Assembly (NCBI RefSeq): GCF_014649655.1
Contig: NZ_BMTL01000001.1
Span: 372,001 to 436,000 of the forward strand
DNA: 64,000 nucleotides
Source: Streptomyces humidus
GTDB taxonomy: Bacteria; Actinomycetota; Actinomycetes; Streptomycetales; Streptomycetaceae
Direction of reading: 5' to 3'
Shown: one piece after another, positions 9,046 through 17,682 of the stretch
Layout: the number at the start of each line of letters is the position of its first letter
Position numbering within the stretch: position 1 is the stretch's first letter
Program-made: the position numbers and the translations under genes
Notes under the pieces: generated by a model
What the model was told of the DNA's origin: nothing
What the model saw: only the letters and a program-made list of their open reading frames with translations
Database searches by the model: none

Positions 9046-10023
9046 TCAGGCTGCCGGGCCGGAGCCCGCCGGGGCCGGTTCCGGCGGGCCGCCCGCGACG
9101 GTGGTGGAGGCGCCTCCGGCCGGGGACGGCGAGGAGACCGCCGACGGTGACGCGGCCGGTGAGGAAGCGGGCGGCGGCACGGACTGCGCAGGCGCGATCA
9201 CCGGGGTGCTGGGGCCGGGCGCCGGGGAGGCCGAGGCCGTCGGGCCGGCGCTGGGGCGGGCGGACCCGCTCGCCGCCGGCCGCGTCGCGGCGGACGCCCC
9301 GGCCGAGGGAGCCGCGCTGCCCGAGACGCCCGGCGCGGCACCCGCGCCCGGCCTGCCCGACGCCGCGCCCGGTGCGGCGGCGGTGGCCCCGGTGCCGGCG
9401 GGCAGGCCGGACCCGGGCCGTCCGGGCCGCGGGCTGCCGGAGTCGTCGGGCGCCGGCGTGCTGTCGACCTTCCCGGCGGCCGGTTTCTCGTCGCCCTGGC
9501 CCGGGACGGGGAGCGGCAGCCAGGGTGCGCCGGCGTTGCCCGACAGGAGGGCGGCCACGATGACCACGGCGTAGGCCCCGCATGCGACGCCCACGAGGAT
9601 GCCGATGCGGCGGAACGTGCGGCTGCGCCGGCCCGATTCGTCGACGAACACCGGGACGTCGGACGCGCCGTCCTGACCGCCGGCGCGTCCCTGCCCGAGA
9701 GGATCGAGCTGGACCGTCACCTCGCCCGCGTCGCGGCTCTCGCCGTCCGTGTCGCCAGGAGCCTCTCCCCAGGGATCCCGGAGATCGCTCGACCGTTCGT
9801 TTTCGGAAAGGCTGTTCGAGGTTTCCGCGGGCGACAGCAGGCCGTTCTCTCGCGGCACGTCCGTCAGGGACCGGTATCTTCCGCTCTCTCGGGACGGAGA
9901 CCTCGAAGGTTGCCCTCCGGCCCCGGGAAAGCCCTGGGATGCCGCCCCCACGGCTGGCACGTCCAGAGCCGACGGCACCGCCTCGGGCCACTTCGGTTGG
10001 GCGTCTTCTCGCCAATTCTTCAC
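9046..10023 (-). CDS. One-pass membrane protein with Ala/Pro/Ser-rich exterior
   Basis: A 325-aa protein of unknown function. Residues 1-135 are hydrophilic and include an acidic VTVQLDPLG-type segment. One membrane helix lies near 140-162 (IGILVGVACGAYAVVIVAAL). Residues 170-325 are almost wholly Ala, Pro, Ser, Gly and Thr, as in wall-spanning or O-glycosylated stalks. The GTG at 10023 has GGGGGAAG eight bases upstream. It precedes matAB on the same strand and is conserved next to matA in Streptomyces as I recall. A role in anchoring or regulating the polysaccharide machinery is only a guess. The long low-complexity tail makes homology searches unreliable. Confidence 0.75.
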   Translation of the reverse strand: MKNWREDAQPKWPEAVPSALDVPAVGAASQGFPGAGGQPSRSPSRESGRYRSLTDVPRENGLLSPAETSNSLSENERSSDLRDPWGEAPGDTDGESRDAGEVTVQLDPLGQGRAGGQDGASDVPVFVDESGRRSRTFRRIGILVGVACGAYAVVIVAALLSGNAGAPWLPLPVPGQGDEKPAAGKVDSTPAPDDSGSPRPGRPGSGLPAGTGATAAAPGAASGRPGAGAAPGVSGSAAPSAGASAATRPAASGSARPSAGPTASASPAPGPSTPVIAPAQSVPPPASSPAASPSAVSSPSPAGGASTTVAGGPPEPAPAGSGPAA

Positions 10024-10498
10024 TTGCGCACTTCCCCCCACGGAACCTGTTTCTGGGTGCGCTACGGCCCCGAGCACAGCCGATGAAACCAGGCCCCCAC
10101 CCGGCTATCACGCCCCATTTACCCCATTGCGCTCAGGTCGAAGAATCTAGCGCAGACACGGACCCTCCGTTCGCGATGTGTCATTTATGGTCAGAAGTCA
10201 TGTTCATGTTCATGTCTGAAAATAGACCCTCCGCCGGCCACCGAGACCGCGACCTGGACGCTCACCCCCCGCCACCGAGGGGTCGCAGCGCGTCACGCAC
10301 CGAAGGGACCAGCCCCTTTCGCGGCACGGGCGACACGGGCGGACAAAGAGGCCGGATCGAGCAGGCCGGGGGATGCCGTCCCAGGCATGGCCGGAAAAAC
10401 CTCTGTCAAGAGAGGCAGAATGCCTGTAATGCCCCGAATCGAGGAGCGGCCGCCCCCGAGATCCTCCCGCCGACCGCCGCCAGCGCGCCTGAAGGACC

Positions 10499-10529
10499 GG
10501 CGCCCCTCGGGAGAGAGGAGAGGGGCGCC
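10499..10529. terminator. Second hairpin downstream of ssrA
   Basis: A perfect 10-bp inverted repeat (ggcgcccctc and gaggggcgcc) with an 11-nt loop, 56 bp beyond the ssrA terminator. It may be a backup terminator or the end of an unannotated transcript. Confidence 0.45.
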
Positions 10530-10584
10530 CGCGCGCGCCGGCGGCGCCCGCCAACGGCGCGCGGCGCCCGGGCCCAAACACAGA

Positions 10585-10615
10585 AAGACCCCGCCCCCTG
10601 AGAGGGCGAGGTCTT
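10585..10615 (-). terminator. ssrA terminator
   Basis: Read on the minus strand, aagacctcgccc pairs with gggcggggtctt over 12 bp with one C-A mismatch, then TTTCTGTG. It lies 19 bp after the mature tmRNA 3' end. Confidence 0.75.
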
Positions 10616-10633
10616 CATGTCACATGGGATGAG

Positions 10634-11019
10634 TGGAGATGGCGGGAATCGAACCCGCGTCCAACGGTGCAGAATCAGGGCTTCTCCGTGTGCAGTTCGC
10701 TGTGATTTTCTCGGCCCCGGTGATCACGCGAACAAGTCGCCGACGGGCCCAGTCACTGTTTGATTTCCCATCGAACCCCGTGACCGGGCTCGATGGTTTA
10801 GTCCCCTAGATTATGCCAGGATCCGGATCGGGAACACTTCCGGGCTGACACCCATTTTGGGTCCTACACTCACTGCTTATTAGGCAGCGAGGGCGTAGGA
10901 CTGGGAATCGCTCTTGATATTGGCGATTATTTTTTGCGACATATGGTTTACGAGATCATTGCCGCTTCCTCGACACGCTTCCCCTGCTTCGACAGCCGCT
11001 GTCGAAACCGATCATCCCC
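10634..11019 (-). ncRNA. ssrA: tmRNA (ssrA)
   Basis: Transfer-messenger RNA, about 386 nt, which frees stalled ribosomes and tags the nascent chain for degradation. The tRNA-like ends are clear: 5' GGGGATGATCGGTTTCGAC (from 11019) pairs with 3' ATCTCC plus discriminator A at 10634, next to a T-arm GGGTTCGATTCCC. The CCA end is not encoded; the genome reads CTC there. The tag frame reads ANIKSDSQSYALAA followed by TAATAA (codons near 10920-10877), if the resume codon is GCC. The AT-rich internal region (about 10900-10950) is typical of the message part. smpB, encoding its protein partner, lies 134 bp upstream on the same strand. Confidence 0.96.
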
Positions 11020-11035
11020 ATGTTGTTTTTTCAAT

Positions 11036-11070
11036 CCCTCCGAAGAGGGCCCGTGCCCACTGCGGGGCAC
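11036..11070 (-). terminator. Paired hairpins between smpB and ssrA
   Basis: Two small hairpins read on the minus strand: gtgccc/gggcac, then ccctc-ttcg-gaggg followed by ATTGAAAAAACAAC. They may end the smpB transcript or be cut during processing of a smpB-ssrA transcript. The end lies only 16 bp from the tmRNA 5' end, leaving little room for a separate ssrA promoter. Confidence 0.5.
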
Positions 11071-11152
11071 AGAAGCCATGGTACGTGACCGACGCCCGTC
11101 GATGCCACCGCATTCACGGCGGCCTTGTTCCCGGCGGCGGCGCCCGCCCCCG

Positions 11153-11701
11153 CTACGCGTGCCGCTGCCTGCGCTTGGCCGCCGCGATCACCCGGTCCGT
11201 CTCCCGGCGGTCCTGCTTCTCGCGCAGGGTCTGCCGCTTGTCGTACTCCTTCTTGCCGCGGGCCAGCGCGATCTCGGCCTTGGCCCGGCCGTCCTTGAAG
11301 TAGATGGCGAGGGGCACGATCGTGTGCCCCGTCTCCTCCGACTTCACCGCCAGCTTGTCGATCTCCTCGCGGTGCAGCAGCAGCTTGCGCTTGCGGCGCG
11401 CCGAGTGGTTGGTCCAGCTGCCCTGGCTGTACTCGGGGATGTGCGCGGCGTGCAGCCACGCCTCGTCCCCCTCGATCTGGACGAAGCCGTCGGTCAGCGA
11501 GGCGCGGCCCTGGCGCAGCGACTTCACCTCGGTGCCGGTGAGGACGAGGCCCGCCTCGTAGACGTCGATGATCGCGTAGTCGTGCCGGGCCTTCTTGTTC
11601 TGCGCGACGATCTTGCGCTTGCCGTCCTTGGCCTTGCCGGTCGACGCCGCGCCGCCCTGCTTCGGCTGGGATTCCTTCGGTACGTACATTCCCTTGCTCA
11701 T
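11153..11701 (-). CDS. smpB: SsrA-binding protein SmpB
   Basis: A 182-aa protein that binds the tRNA-like end of tmRNA and places it in the empty A site. The family core starts near residue 30 ([15 protein letters not shown]) with the hallmark [12 protein letters not shown] near 56-67 and the basic C-terminal tail ([20 protein letters not shown]) that mimics mRNA in the decoding channel. The N-terminus carries about 25 extra residues of K/G-rich sequence compared with typical 155-160-aa proteins; a later start is possible but lacks a clear ribosome site. Next to ssrA on the same strand. Confidence 0.95.
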   Translation of the reverse strand: MSKGMYVPKESQPKQGGAASTGKAKDGKRKIVAQNKKARHDYAIIDVYEAGLVLTGTEVKSLRQGRASLTDGFVQIEGDEAWLHAAHIPEYSQGSWTNHSARRKRKLLLHREEIDKLAVKSEETGHTIVPLAIYFKDGRAKAEIALARGKKEYDKRQTLREKQDRRETDRVIAAAKRRQRHA

Positions 11702-11769
11702 AGTCCCGCCATTTTCGCATCCGGAGGCGGCCTGAGGGAAAGCCGATTACGCGGCGGCCCGCCGACCGC

Positions 11770-12945
11770 TCAGGACGCGCCGCCCAGTCCGCTCAGCACG
11801 GTCTCCGCCCGCTTCAGCGCCCCGTCGTCGGCCTCCAGATCGGGCGTGATGCCCCGGCCGTCGACGGCATGGCCGGAAGGGGTGCGGTAGTGCCCCACGG
11901 TGAGCTCGGCGACCGAGCCGTCGGGCAGCCGGCGCGGCATCTGCACCGAGCCCTTGCCGAAGGTGCGCGAGCCCACCACGACCGCGCGGCCCCGGTCCTG
12001 CAGCGCGCCGGTGAGCAGCTCGGCCGCGCTCATCGTGCCGCCGTCCACGAGCGCGACCAGCGGACGGACGGTGTCGCCGCCGGCCTCGGCGTGCAGGACG
12101 CGCTGGCCGCCGTCGACGTCGTAGGTGGCGACGAGGCCGCCGTCGAGGAAGGCCGACGCGGCGGCGACGGCCTCGGTGACCAGTCCGCCGGAGTTGCCGC
12201 GCAGGTCCAGCACGATCCCGGCGCCGGGCGGGGCGTGCTCGACGGCGCCGCGGACGCTGTCGCCGACGCCCCTGGTGAACGCGGCGACGGTGATGACGGT
12301 GACGCCGCCGGAGAGCCGGCGGACGGTGACGGAGTCCCTGGACAGCAGCGCCCGGCGCAGGGTCTCGCTCCACGCGCGCGTGCCGCGCTCCAGGCCGAGC
12401 CGGACGGCGGTGCCGGCGGGCGCGTCCTTCATGTCGCCCCGCAGCAGGGAGACGACATCGGTGACCGGGAGGCCGTCCACGGACCGCCCGTCGACGCTGC
12501 GCAGCCGGTCGCCCGCCCGGACGCCGGCTGTGGCGGCGGGTGACCCGGACTGCACCTTGGTCACCTCGATCCGGCCGTCCCGCTCGCGCCGCGCCTCCAG
12601 GCCGACGCCGGTGTACCGGCCGTCGAGGGAGTCCTCGAACTCCTCGTACTCGCCCTCGGAGTAGACCGCCGCCCAGCGGTCGCCGCTGCGGCTGACGGCG
12701 CGCTCTGCGGCCTCCATCGGGGACTTGCCGTCCGCGGCGGCCTCCTCGGCGGCCCGCGTCACGTCCTCGGCCCGCCCGGCGGCGGCGGACGGAGCCGGGC
12801 CCGAGGAGTCCGCGTGCCCCTCGCTCCACTGCTGCGGCAGCGATCCGGTGGCCGCCCCGGCCACGAGCACGCTCGCGAACACCAATGTCAGGGCGGCCCC
12901 GCGGCCGAAACGGCGGGGCTGACAGAACAGGTCACGGCCTGACAT
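11770..12945 (-). CDS. S41-family C-terminal processing protease
   Basis: A 391-aa membrane-anchored or exported serine protease. An N-terminal hydrophobic segment (about 17-37) leads to a PDZ domain (about 105-190) that binds substrate C-termini, then the S41 catalytic domain. The likely Ser/Lys dyad is in GGTMSAAELLTG (Ser near 305) and SRTFGKGSVQ (Lys near 330). It degrades or trims exported proteins. It lies between smpB and ftsX on the same strand. No Shine-Dalgarno precedes the ATG at 12945; a TAGACT -10 element ends seven bases before it, so the mRNA is probably leaderless. CtpA/CtpB-type enzymes are the family, but the substrate is unknown. Confidence 0.92.
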   Translation of the reverse strand: MSGRDLFCQPRRFGRGAALTLVFASVLVAGAATGSLPQQWSEGHADSSGPAPSAAAGRAEDVTRAAEEAAADGKSPMEAAERAVSRSGDRWAAVYSEGEYEEFEDSLDGRYTGVGLEARRERDGRIEVTKVQSGSPAATAGVRAGDRLRSVDGRSVDGLPVTDVVSLLRGDMKDAPAGTAVRLGLERGTRAWSETLRRALLSRDSVTVRRLSGGVTVITVAAFTRGVGDSVRGAVEHAPPGAGIVLDLRGNSGGLVTEAVAAASAFLDGGLVATYDVDGGQRVLHAEAGGDTVRPLVALVDGGTMSAAELLTGALQDRGRAVVVGSRTFGKGSVQMPRRLPDGSVAELTVGHYRTPSGHAVDGRGITPDLEADDGALKRAETVLSGLGGAS

Positions 12946-12952
12946 GGCGGTG

Positions 12953-12958
12953 AGTCTA
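12953..12958 (-). promoter_or_regulatory. -10 element for the S41 protease, leaderless
   Basis: TAGACT on the minus strand ends 7 nt before ATG 12945, with no ribosome-binding site between. This spacing places the transcription start at the A of the ATG. Confidence 0.5.
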
Positions 12959-12970
12959 GGGGAACGCGAA

Positions 12971-13000
12971 GGGCCGCACGGTCGGTTGACCGTACGGCCC
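12971..13000 (-). terminator. ftsEX terminator
   Basis: gggccgcacggtc pairs with gaccgtacggccc across a 4-nt loop with one mismatch, 34 bp after the ftsX stop codon. Confidence 0.7.
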
Positions 13001-13005
13001 GCGGG

Positions 13006-13046
13006 GCGTGCGTCACACTCTGAGGCGCGTGCGTCACACCTTGAGG
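13006..13046. repeat. Tandem duplication across the ftsX stop codon
   Basis: Two 20-bp copies (gcgtgcgtcacactctgagg and gcgtgcgtcacaccttgagg, 18/20 identical, period 21). The copy at 13027-13046 contains the end of ftsX and its stop; the other lies just beyond. Confidence 0.75.
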
Positions 13047-13951
13047 TACTTGCGCAGCGCGAAGAACGCGGCCAGTGCGGGCATCAGCAGGCTGGTCGCG
13101 AGGATGAGCGGAAGCTTGGTCAACACAGCGTCCCAGCCGATGAAGTTGATCAGGTTCAGCTTCTCGGACAGGGCCAGACCGTGGTCGATGATGAAGTACC
13201 GGGCGATCACCAGGAATCCGCAGGCGACCGTGCCGCCGATCAGCCCGGCGACCGCGGCCTCGGCGATGAACGGCGCCTGGATGTAGAACCCGGAGGCGCC
13301 GACGAGCCGCATGATGCCGGTCTCGCGCCGACGGCTGAACGCCGAGACGCGCACGGTGTTGACGATCAGCATCAGGGCCACCACGAGCATCAGCGCCATG
13401 ACCGCCCGCGCCGCCCAGTTCATGCCGTTGAGGAGCCCGAAGAGGTTGTCGAGGATGCCCTTCTGGTCCTGCACCGACTGCACGCCGTCGCGGCCGTCGA
13501 AGGCGGTCGCGATGACCTGGTACTTCTCCGGGTCCTTCAGCTTGATGCGGTACGACTCCTGCATCTGGTCCGGCGTGAGGGAACTGGCCAGCGGGGAGTC
13601 GCCGAACTGCTCCTTGTAGTGCTTGTACGCGTCGTCCTGCGACTCGTACGTCACCTTCTCGACGACGCCCATCTTGTCGAGGTCGGACTTGATCTGCTTC
13701 TTCTGGTCCGCGGTGACCGCGCCCTTGGCGCAGTTGGCGTCCGACTCCGCGTCGCTCTTGTTGCAGAGGAAGACCGAGACGTTGACCTTGTCGTACCAGT
13801 AGCCCTTCATGGTGCTGACCTGATCGCTCATCAGGAGCGACCCGCCGAAGAGCGCCAGGGACAGGGCGACGGAGACGATGACGGCGAAGGTCATCGTCAG
13901 GTTGCGGCGGAGACCGACGCCGATCTCCGACAGTACGAACTGGGCGCGCAT
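13034..13951 (-). CDS. ftsX: Cell-division ABC transporter permease FtsX
   Basis: A 305-aa protein with four membrane segments (near 20-42, 178-200, 225-250, 275-298) and a large extracellular loop (about 45-170) containing two cysteines (FLCNKSDAESDANC). FtsX works with FtsE to switch on peptidoglycan hydrolases. In actinobacteria the loop contacts RipC-like endopeptidases. The ATG at 13951 is preceded by GGAAAGG. The gene lies 60 bp downstream of ftsE on the same strand, the usual ftsEX order. Extremely likely assignment. Confidence 0.95.
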   Translation of the reverse strand: MRAQFVLSEIGVGLRRNLTMTFAVIVSVALSLALFGGSLLMSDQVSTMKGYWYDKVNVSVFLCNKSDAESDANCAKGAVTADQKKQIKSDLDKMGVVEKVTYESQDDAYKHYKEQFGDSPLASSLTPDQMQESYRIKLKDPEKYQVIATAFDGRDGVQSVQDQKGILDNLFGLLNGMNWAARAVMALMLVVALMLIVNTVRVSAFSRRRETGIMRLVGASGFYIQAPFIAEAAVAGLIGGTVACGFLVIARYFIIDHGLALSEKLNLINFIGWDAVLTKLPLILATSLLMPALAAFFALRKYLKV

Positions 13952-14011
13952 GGCGTGTTGTTCAGGCCTTTCCGGGGACGTCCGCGAGGGCGGGCGCGAT
14001 GGCGGGGGCGG

Positions 14012-14701
<690 letters not shown>

Positions 14702-14938
14702 GGATGCACCACGGGTCGCCGGGGGTAGATGAGCGTGACCATACGCGAACCGGGGAGGGCGGCGCAGGCGTCGGGAGAGGTTGGATGGGGCTTGTGCGTT
14801 TTTGTACGGGACTTTGTGTGCCCCCGGGTCTTCGGGTGAGCCGCGCGACCCCCGGAGGAACCTGGCACAGTGGAGGGGGAACGTTCCCGCTTCCCGGAGC
14901 GTTGTGTCCATGGAACCGGTGCAAGGAGGGCGAGGCGC

Positions 14939-15133
14939 ATGACGTACGACCGGCTGGTGTGCGCTAACTGCGCTGCGCCCGTGAGCGAGGGCCGGTGCCC
15001 CGTGTGCCGCGCGAACCGCGAGCGGCTGCAGCAACAGGAGAGCTTCCTCGCGAATCTGAACCCCATGGCGCTGATCGCGCTGCTGGCGGTGCTGGTGGCG
15101 GCGGTGGCGCTGCTCGCCCACCAGACCGCCTAG
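14939..15133 (+). CDS. Zinc-ribbon membrane microprotein, 64 aa
   Basis: A short protein with an N-terminal pair of CxxC knuckles ([16 protein letters not shown], residues 8-23), a charged linker and one C-terminal membrane helix (about 43-60). A good GGAGGG ribosome site lies eight bases before ATG 14939. It is transcribed divergently from ftsE; the 237 bp between them holds both promoters. Function is unknown. The architecture (cytoplasmic zinc ribbon on a tail anchor) suggests a scaffold or regulator at the membrane. It is conserved at this place in Streptomyces as I recall. Confidence 0.85.
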   Translation: MTYDRLVCANCAAPVSEGRCPVCRANRERLQQQESFLANLNPMALIALLAVLVAAVALLAHQTA

Positions 15134-15147
15134 CCCCGCACGGCACC

Positions 15148-15184
15148 GCGAAGGGCCCGGAGCCGGTGGCTCCGGGCCCTTCGC
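15148..15184. terminator. Bidirectional terminator
   Basis: gcgaagggcccggagcc and its exact complement (17 bp arms, 3-nt loop) separate the convergent zinc-ribbon and LAETG genes. Confidence 0.85.
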
Positions 15185-15217
15185 GTGTACGTCACGTACG
15201 GGTGCGGCTACCCGGTG

Positions 15218-16117
15218 TCAGGCAGCGGCCCCGCCGCGGCCGGCCGCGAGACGCGGCAGCACACGGAAGCCGATGCCGCCGGCGATCATGGTGGCGGCGC
15301 CGACGATCATGAACGTGGTCTGGCCGGCGCCGGTCTCGGCGAGCTCCTTGCCGCCGCCCTGCGCGGTGTTGTCGGCGGCCACGGCCGAGGTGTCGGTCAG
15401 CGCGGAGCTGCCGACCTCCTGGGTCGAGGTGCCGTCGGCGTCGGGGCCGGAGCCGCCGGTGGAGCCCGAGCCGCCGGTGGAGCCGCCCGTGGAGCCGCTG
15501 CCGGAGCCGCCGGCGGTCGAACCGCCACCCGTGGTGGAGCCGCCCCCGGTGGTGCCGGTGCCGCCGGTGGCCGTGGACGAACCGCCCGTCGTGGAACCGC
15601 CGGTGGTCGTGGACGAACCACCCGTCGTGGTGGTGGAGCCACCGGTGCCGGTGGAGCCGCCCGTGGTGGTGGAGCCGCCCGTGGTGGTCGAGCCACCGGT
15701 CGTGGTGGTGGAACCGCCCGTCGTGGTGGTGGAACCGCCGGTCGTGGTGGAGCCGCCCTCGGTGGTCGAACCGCCGGTCGTGGTGGTCGAACCGCCGGTC
15801 GTGGTGGAGCCGCCCTCGGTGGTCGAACCGCCGGTCGTGGTGGTCGAACCGCCGGTCGTGGTGGAGCCGCCCTCGGTGGTCGAACCGCTCGCGGACGAGC
15901 CCTCCGACGTGCCGCCGACGGTGCAGATCCCGACCGGGCAGGGCTCCTTGCCCGTCTGGGGAGTGACCTCGCCCCCGCCGGACGTCGACACAAGGCCGCT
16001 GAGGCCACCCTCGTCGCCGGTGGCCGAGGCGACCCCGGCCACCGTCAGCGAGGCGCCCGCGGCGATCACGGCACCGGCGGCTATGCGCGCGACCCGGATC
16101 CGTGTCTTCTTCGTCAT
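15218..16117 (-). CDS. LAETG-anchored Thr/Gly/Ser repeat wall protein
   Basis: A 299-aa surface protein. Residues 1-32 are a signal peptide (AAGAVIAAGASLTVAGVASA). Residues about 75-235 are GGSTTT/GGSTTE repeats. The C-terminus is a sorting signal: KELAETG near 257-263, a hydrophobic helix (MIVGAATMIAGGIGF) and a basic tail. LAxTG is the motif cut by class E sortases in Streptomyces, as for long chaplins, so the protein should be linked to peptidoglycan. The repeat stretch may be a flexible or glycosylated stalk. There is one CxxxxC pair (CPVGIC) before the repeats. ATG 16117 has GGGGG nine to ten bases upstream; an upstream ATG at 16288 would mask the signal peptide. Confidence 0.85.
   Translation of the reverse strand: MTKKTRIRVARIAAGAVIAAGASLTVAGVASATGDEGGLSGLVSTSGGGEVTPQTGKEPCPVGICTVGGTSEGSSASGSTTEGGSTTTGGSTTTTGGSTTEGGSTTTGGSTTTTGGSTTEGGSTTTGGSTTTTGGSTTTTGGSTTTGGSTTTGGSTGTGGSTTTTGGSSTTTGGSTTGGSSTATGGTGTTGGGSTTGGGSTAGGSGSGSTGGSTGGSGSTGGSGPDADGTSTQEVGSSALTDTSAVAADNTAQGGGKELAETGAGQTTFMIVGAATMIAGGIGFRVLPRLAAGRGGAAA
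15751..15889. repeat. 57-bp in-frame tandem repeat in the wall protein gene
   Basis: Copies begin at 15751, 15808 and 15865 (period 57 bp, 19 codons, third partial), nearly identical. Flanking sequence has shorter 18- and 21-bp variants encoding GGSTTT and GGSTTTT. Copy number is likely to vary between strains. Confidence 0.9.
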
Positions 16118-16344
16118 ATGGTTGCTACCCCCAGTAGCTGAATCGTCGATGAGGCCGCGCTCGGGGCTGTGATCGACGGAGGTGGCTGAGACGCAGCCGA
16201 AGCACCCCGGTTCACATGCGCCCCGAAGACACGCATGCCACGCTGCACCATCCCCATTTTTCAAAGCAGCGTCAAGGTCGTTGCGCACGCAATGTCCAAG
16301 TCGGGGCGCTTTGCGCGATGTCGGTGCTGTGAATGTGACCTAAA

Positions 16345-16379
16345 AAGGCAACCGCCCCTGCCTGAGGGGCGGTTGCCTT
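16345..16379 (-). terminator. prfB terminator
   Basis: aaggcaaccgcccct and its exact complement (15 bp, 5-nt loop) followed on the minus strand by TTTA. It lies 11 bp after the prfB stop. Confidence 0.9.
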
Positions 16380-16389
16380 GTCGACAAAC

Positions 16390-17496
16390 CTACTTCTCCT
16401 GCTGCTTGCGCCAGCGAATTCCGGCTTCCAGGAACCCGTCGATCTCACCGTTGAACACGGCCTCGGGGTTGCCGACCTCGTACTCGGTGCGCAGGTCCTT
16501 GACCATCTGGTACGGGTGCAGGACGTACGAACGCATCTGGTTGCCCCAGGAGTTGCCGCCGTCGCCCTTGAGGGCGTTCATCTTCGCCTGCTCCTCCTGC
16601 CGGCGCCGCTCGAGCAGCTTGGCCTGGAGGACGTTCATCGCGGTCGCCTTGTTCTGGATCTGCGACCGCTCGTTCTGACAGGAGACGACGATGCCGGTGG
16701 GGAGGTGGGTCAGCCGCACCGCGGAGTCGGTGGTGTTGACGCCCTGGCCGCCGGGACCGGACGAGCGGTAGACGTCCACGCGCAGCTCGGACTCGTCGAT
16801 CTCGATGTGGTCGGTCTGCTCGACCACGGGGAGGATCTCGACGCCCGCGAAGGAGGTCTGGCGGCGGCCCTGGTTGTCGAAGGGCGAGATCCGCACGAGC
16901 CGGTGCGTGCCCTGCTCGACGGAGAGCGTGCCGTAGGCGTACGGGATCTGCACGGCGAAGGTCGTCGACTTGATGCCGGCCTCTTCGGCGTACGACGTCT
17001 CGTAGACCTCCGTCTTGTAGCCCTTCTGCTCCGCCCACCGCAGGTACATGCGCTGCAGCTTCTCGGCGAAGTCGGCCGCGTCGACGCCGCCGGCCTCGGC
17101 GCGGATGTTGACGAGCGCCTCACGGGCGTCGTACTCCCCGCTGAGCAGCGTGCGCACTTCCATCTCGTCGAGCGCCTTCTTGACGGAGGTGAGCTCGGAC
17201 TCGGCCTCCGCGAGGGTGTCCGGGTCGTCCTCCTCCTGGGCCATCTCGAACAGCACGGAGAGATCGTCGATCCGTCCGCGCAGCGTGTCGGCCTTCCTGA
17301 CCTCGGCCTGGAGGTGGGACAGCTTGCTGGTGATCTTCTGCGCCTCGTCCGGGTTGTCCCACAGGGACGGCGCGGCCGCCTGCTCCTCGAGCACGGCGAT
17401 GTCTGCCCTCAGCTTGTCGAGGTCCAGAACGGCCTCGATCGACTCCATGGTCGAGGAGAGGGACTTGAGCTCTTCGGATACATCGACGACTGCCAC
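16390..17496 (-). CDS. prfB: Peptide chain release factor 2
   Basis: A 368-aa class I release factor that reads UGA and UAA. The codon-recognition tripeptide SPF ([10 protein letters not shown], near 203) and the peptidyl-hydrolysis GGQ ([10 protein letters not shown], near 248) are present. The frame is continuous, so the +1 programmed frameshift used by many bacteria to autoregulate RF2 is absent. A purine-rich GGGAGG sits only one base before GTG 17496, which is tight; the next in-frame start choices would cut the conserved N-terminus. Confidence 0.96.
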   Translation of the reverse strand: MAVVDVSEELKSLSSTMESIEAVLDLDKLRADIAVLEEQAAAPSLWDNPDEAQKITSKLSHLQAEVRKADTLRGRIDDLSVLFEMAQEEDDPDTLAEAESELTSVKKALDEMEVRTLLSGEYDAREALVNIRAEAGGVDAADFAEKLQRMYLRWAEQKGYKTEVYETSYAEEAGIKSTTFAVQIPYAYGTLSVEQGTHRLVRISPFDNQGRRQTSFAGVEILPVVEQTDHIEIDESELRVDVYRSSGPGGQGVNTTDSAVRLTHLPTGIVVSCQNERSQIQNKATAMNVLQAKLLERRRQEEQAKMNALKGDGGNSWGNQMRSYVLHPYQMVKDLRTEYEVGNPEAVFNGEIDGFLEAGIRWRKQQEK

Positions 17497-17682
17497 GCCT
17501 CCCAGCGTAACGGTTCCGCCAACCGGGGAGTGCCGAGCACCGCCCGCGGGCCCGGCCGGGCCAGGGTCACGGGCGCGCGACGGCCGCGGGCAGGGGCCCG
17601 GTCACGGCCGCGGTCGGGGGCCGGTCAGGGACCCGCCCCGGACGCTGTGGCGGTCGCGATCGACGGCCCGGCACGCGGGCCG

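Larger units (their letters stand above)
10024..10633. other. Gap between the membrane protein gene and ssrA
   Basis: About 600 bp without a convincing gene. Positions 10130-10235 are unusually AT-rich for this genome and contain a small tandem array of atgttc (about 10200-10215), probably the promoter region of the downstream minus-strand gene. Positions 10260-10498 hold nothing I recognise beyond short hairpins (for example cctct/agagg near 10400). The last 130 bp carry two terminator-like hairpins. Confidence 0.55.

Noticed and set aside
16390..17496. Programmed frameshift in prfB
   Set aside because: The frame is continuous from the start to the SPF and GGQ motifs; no internal UGA is bypassed.
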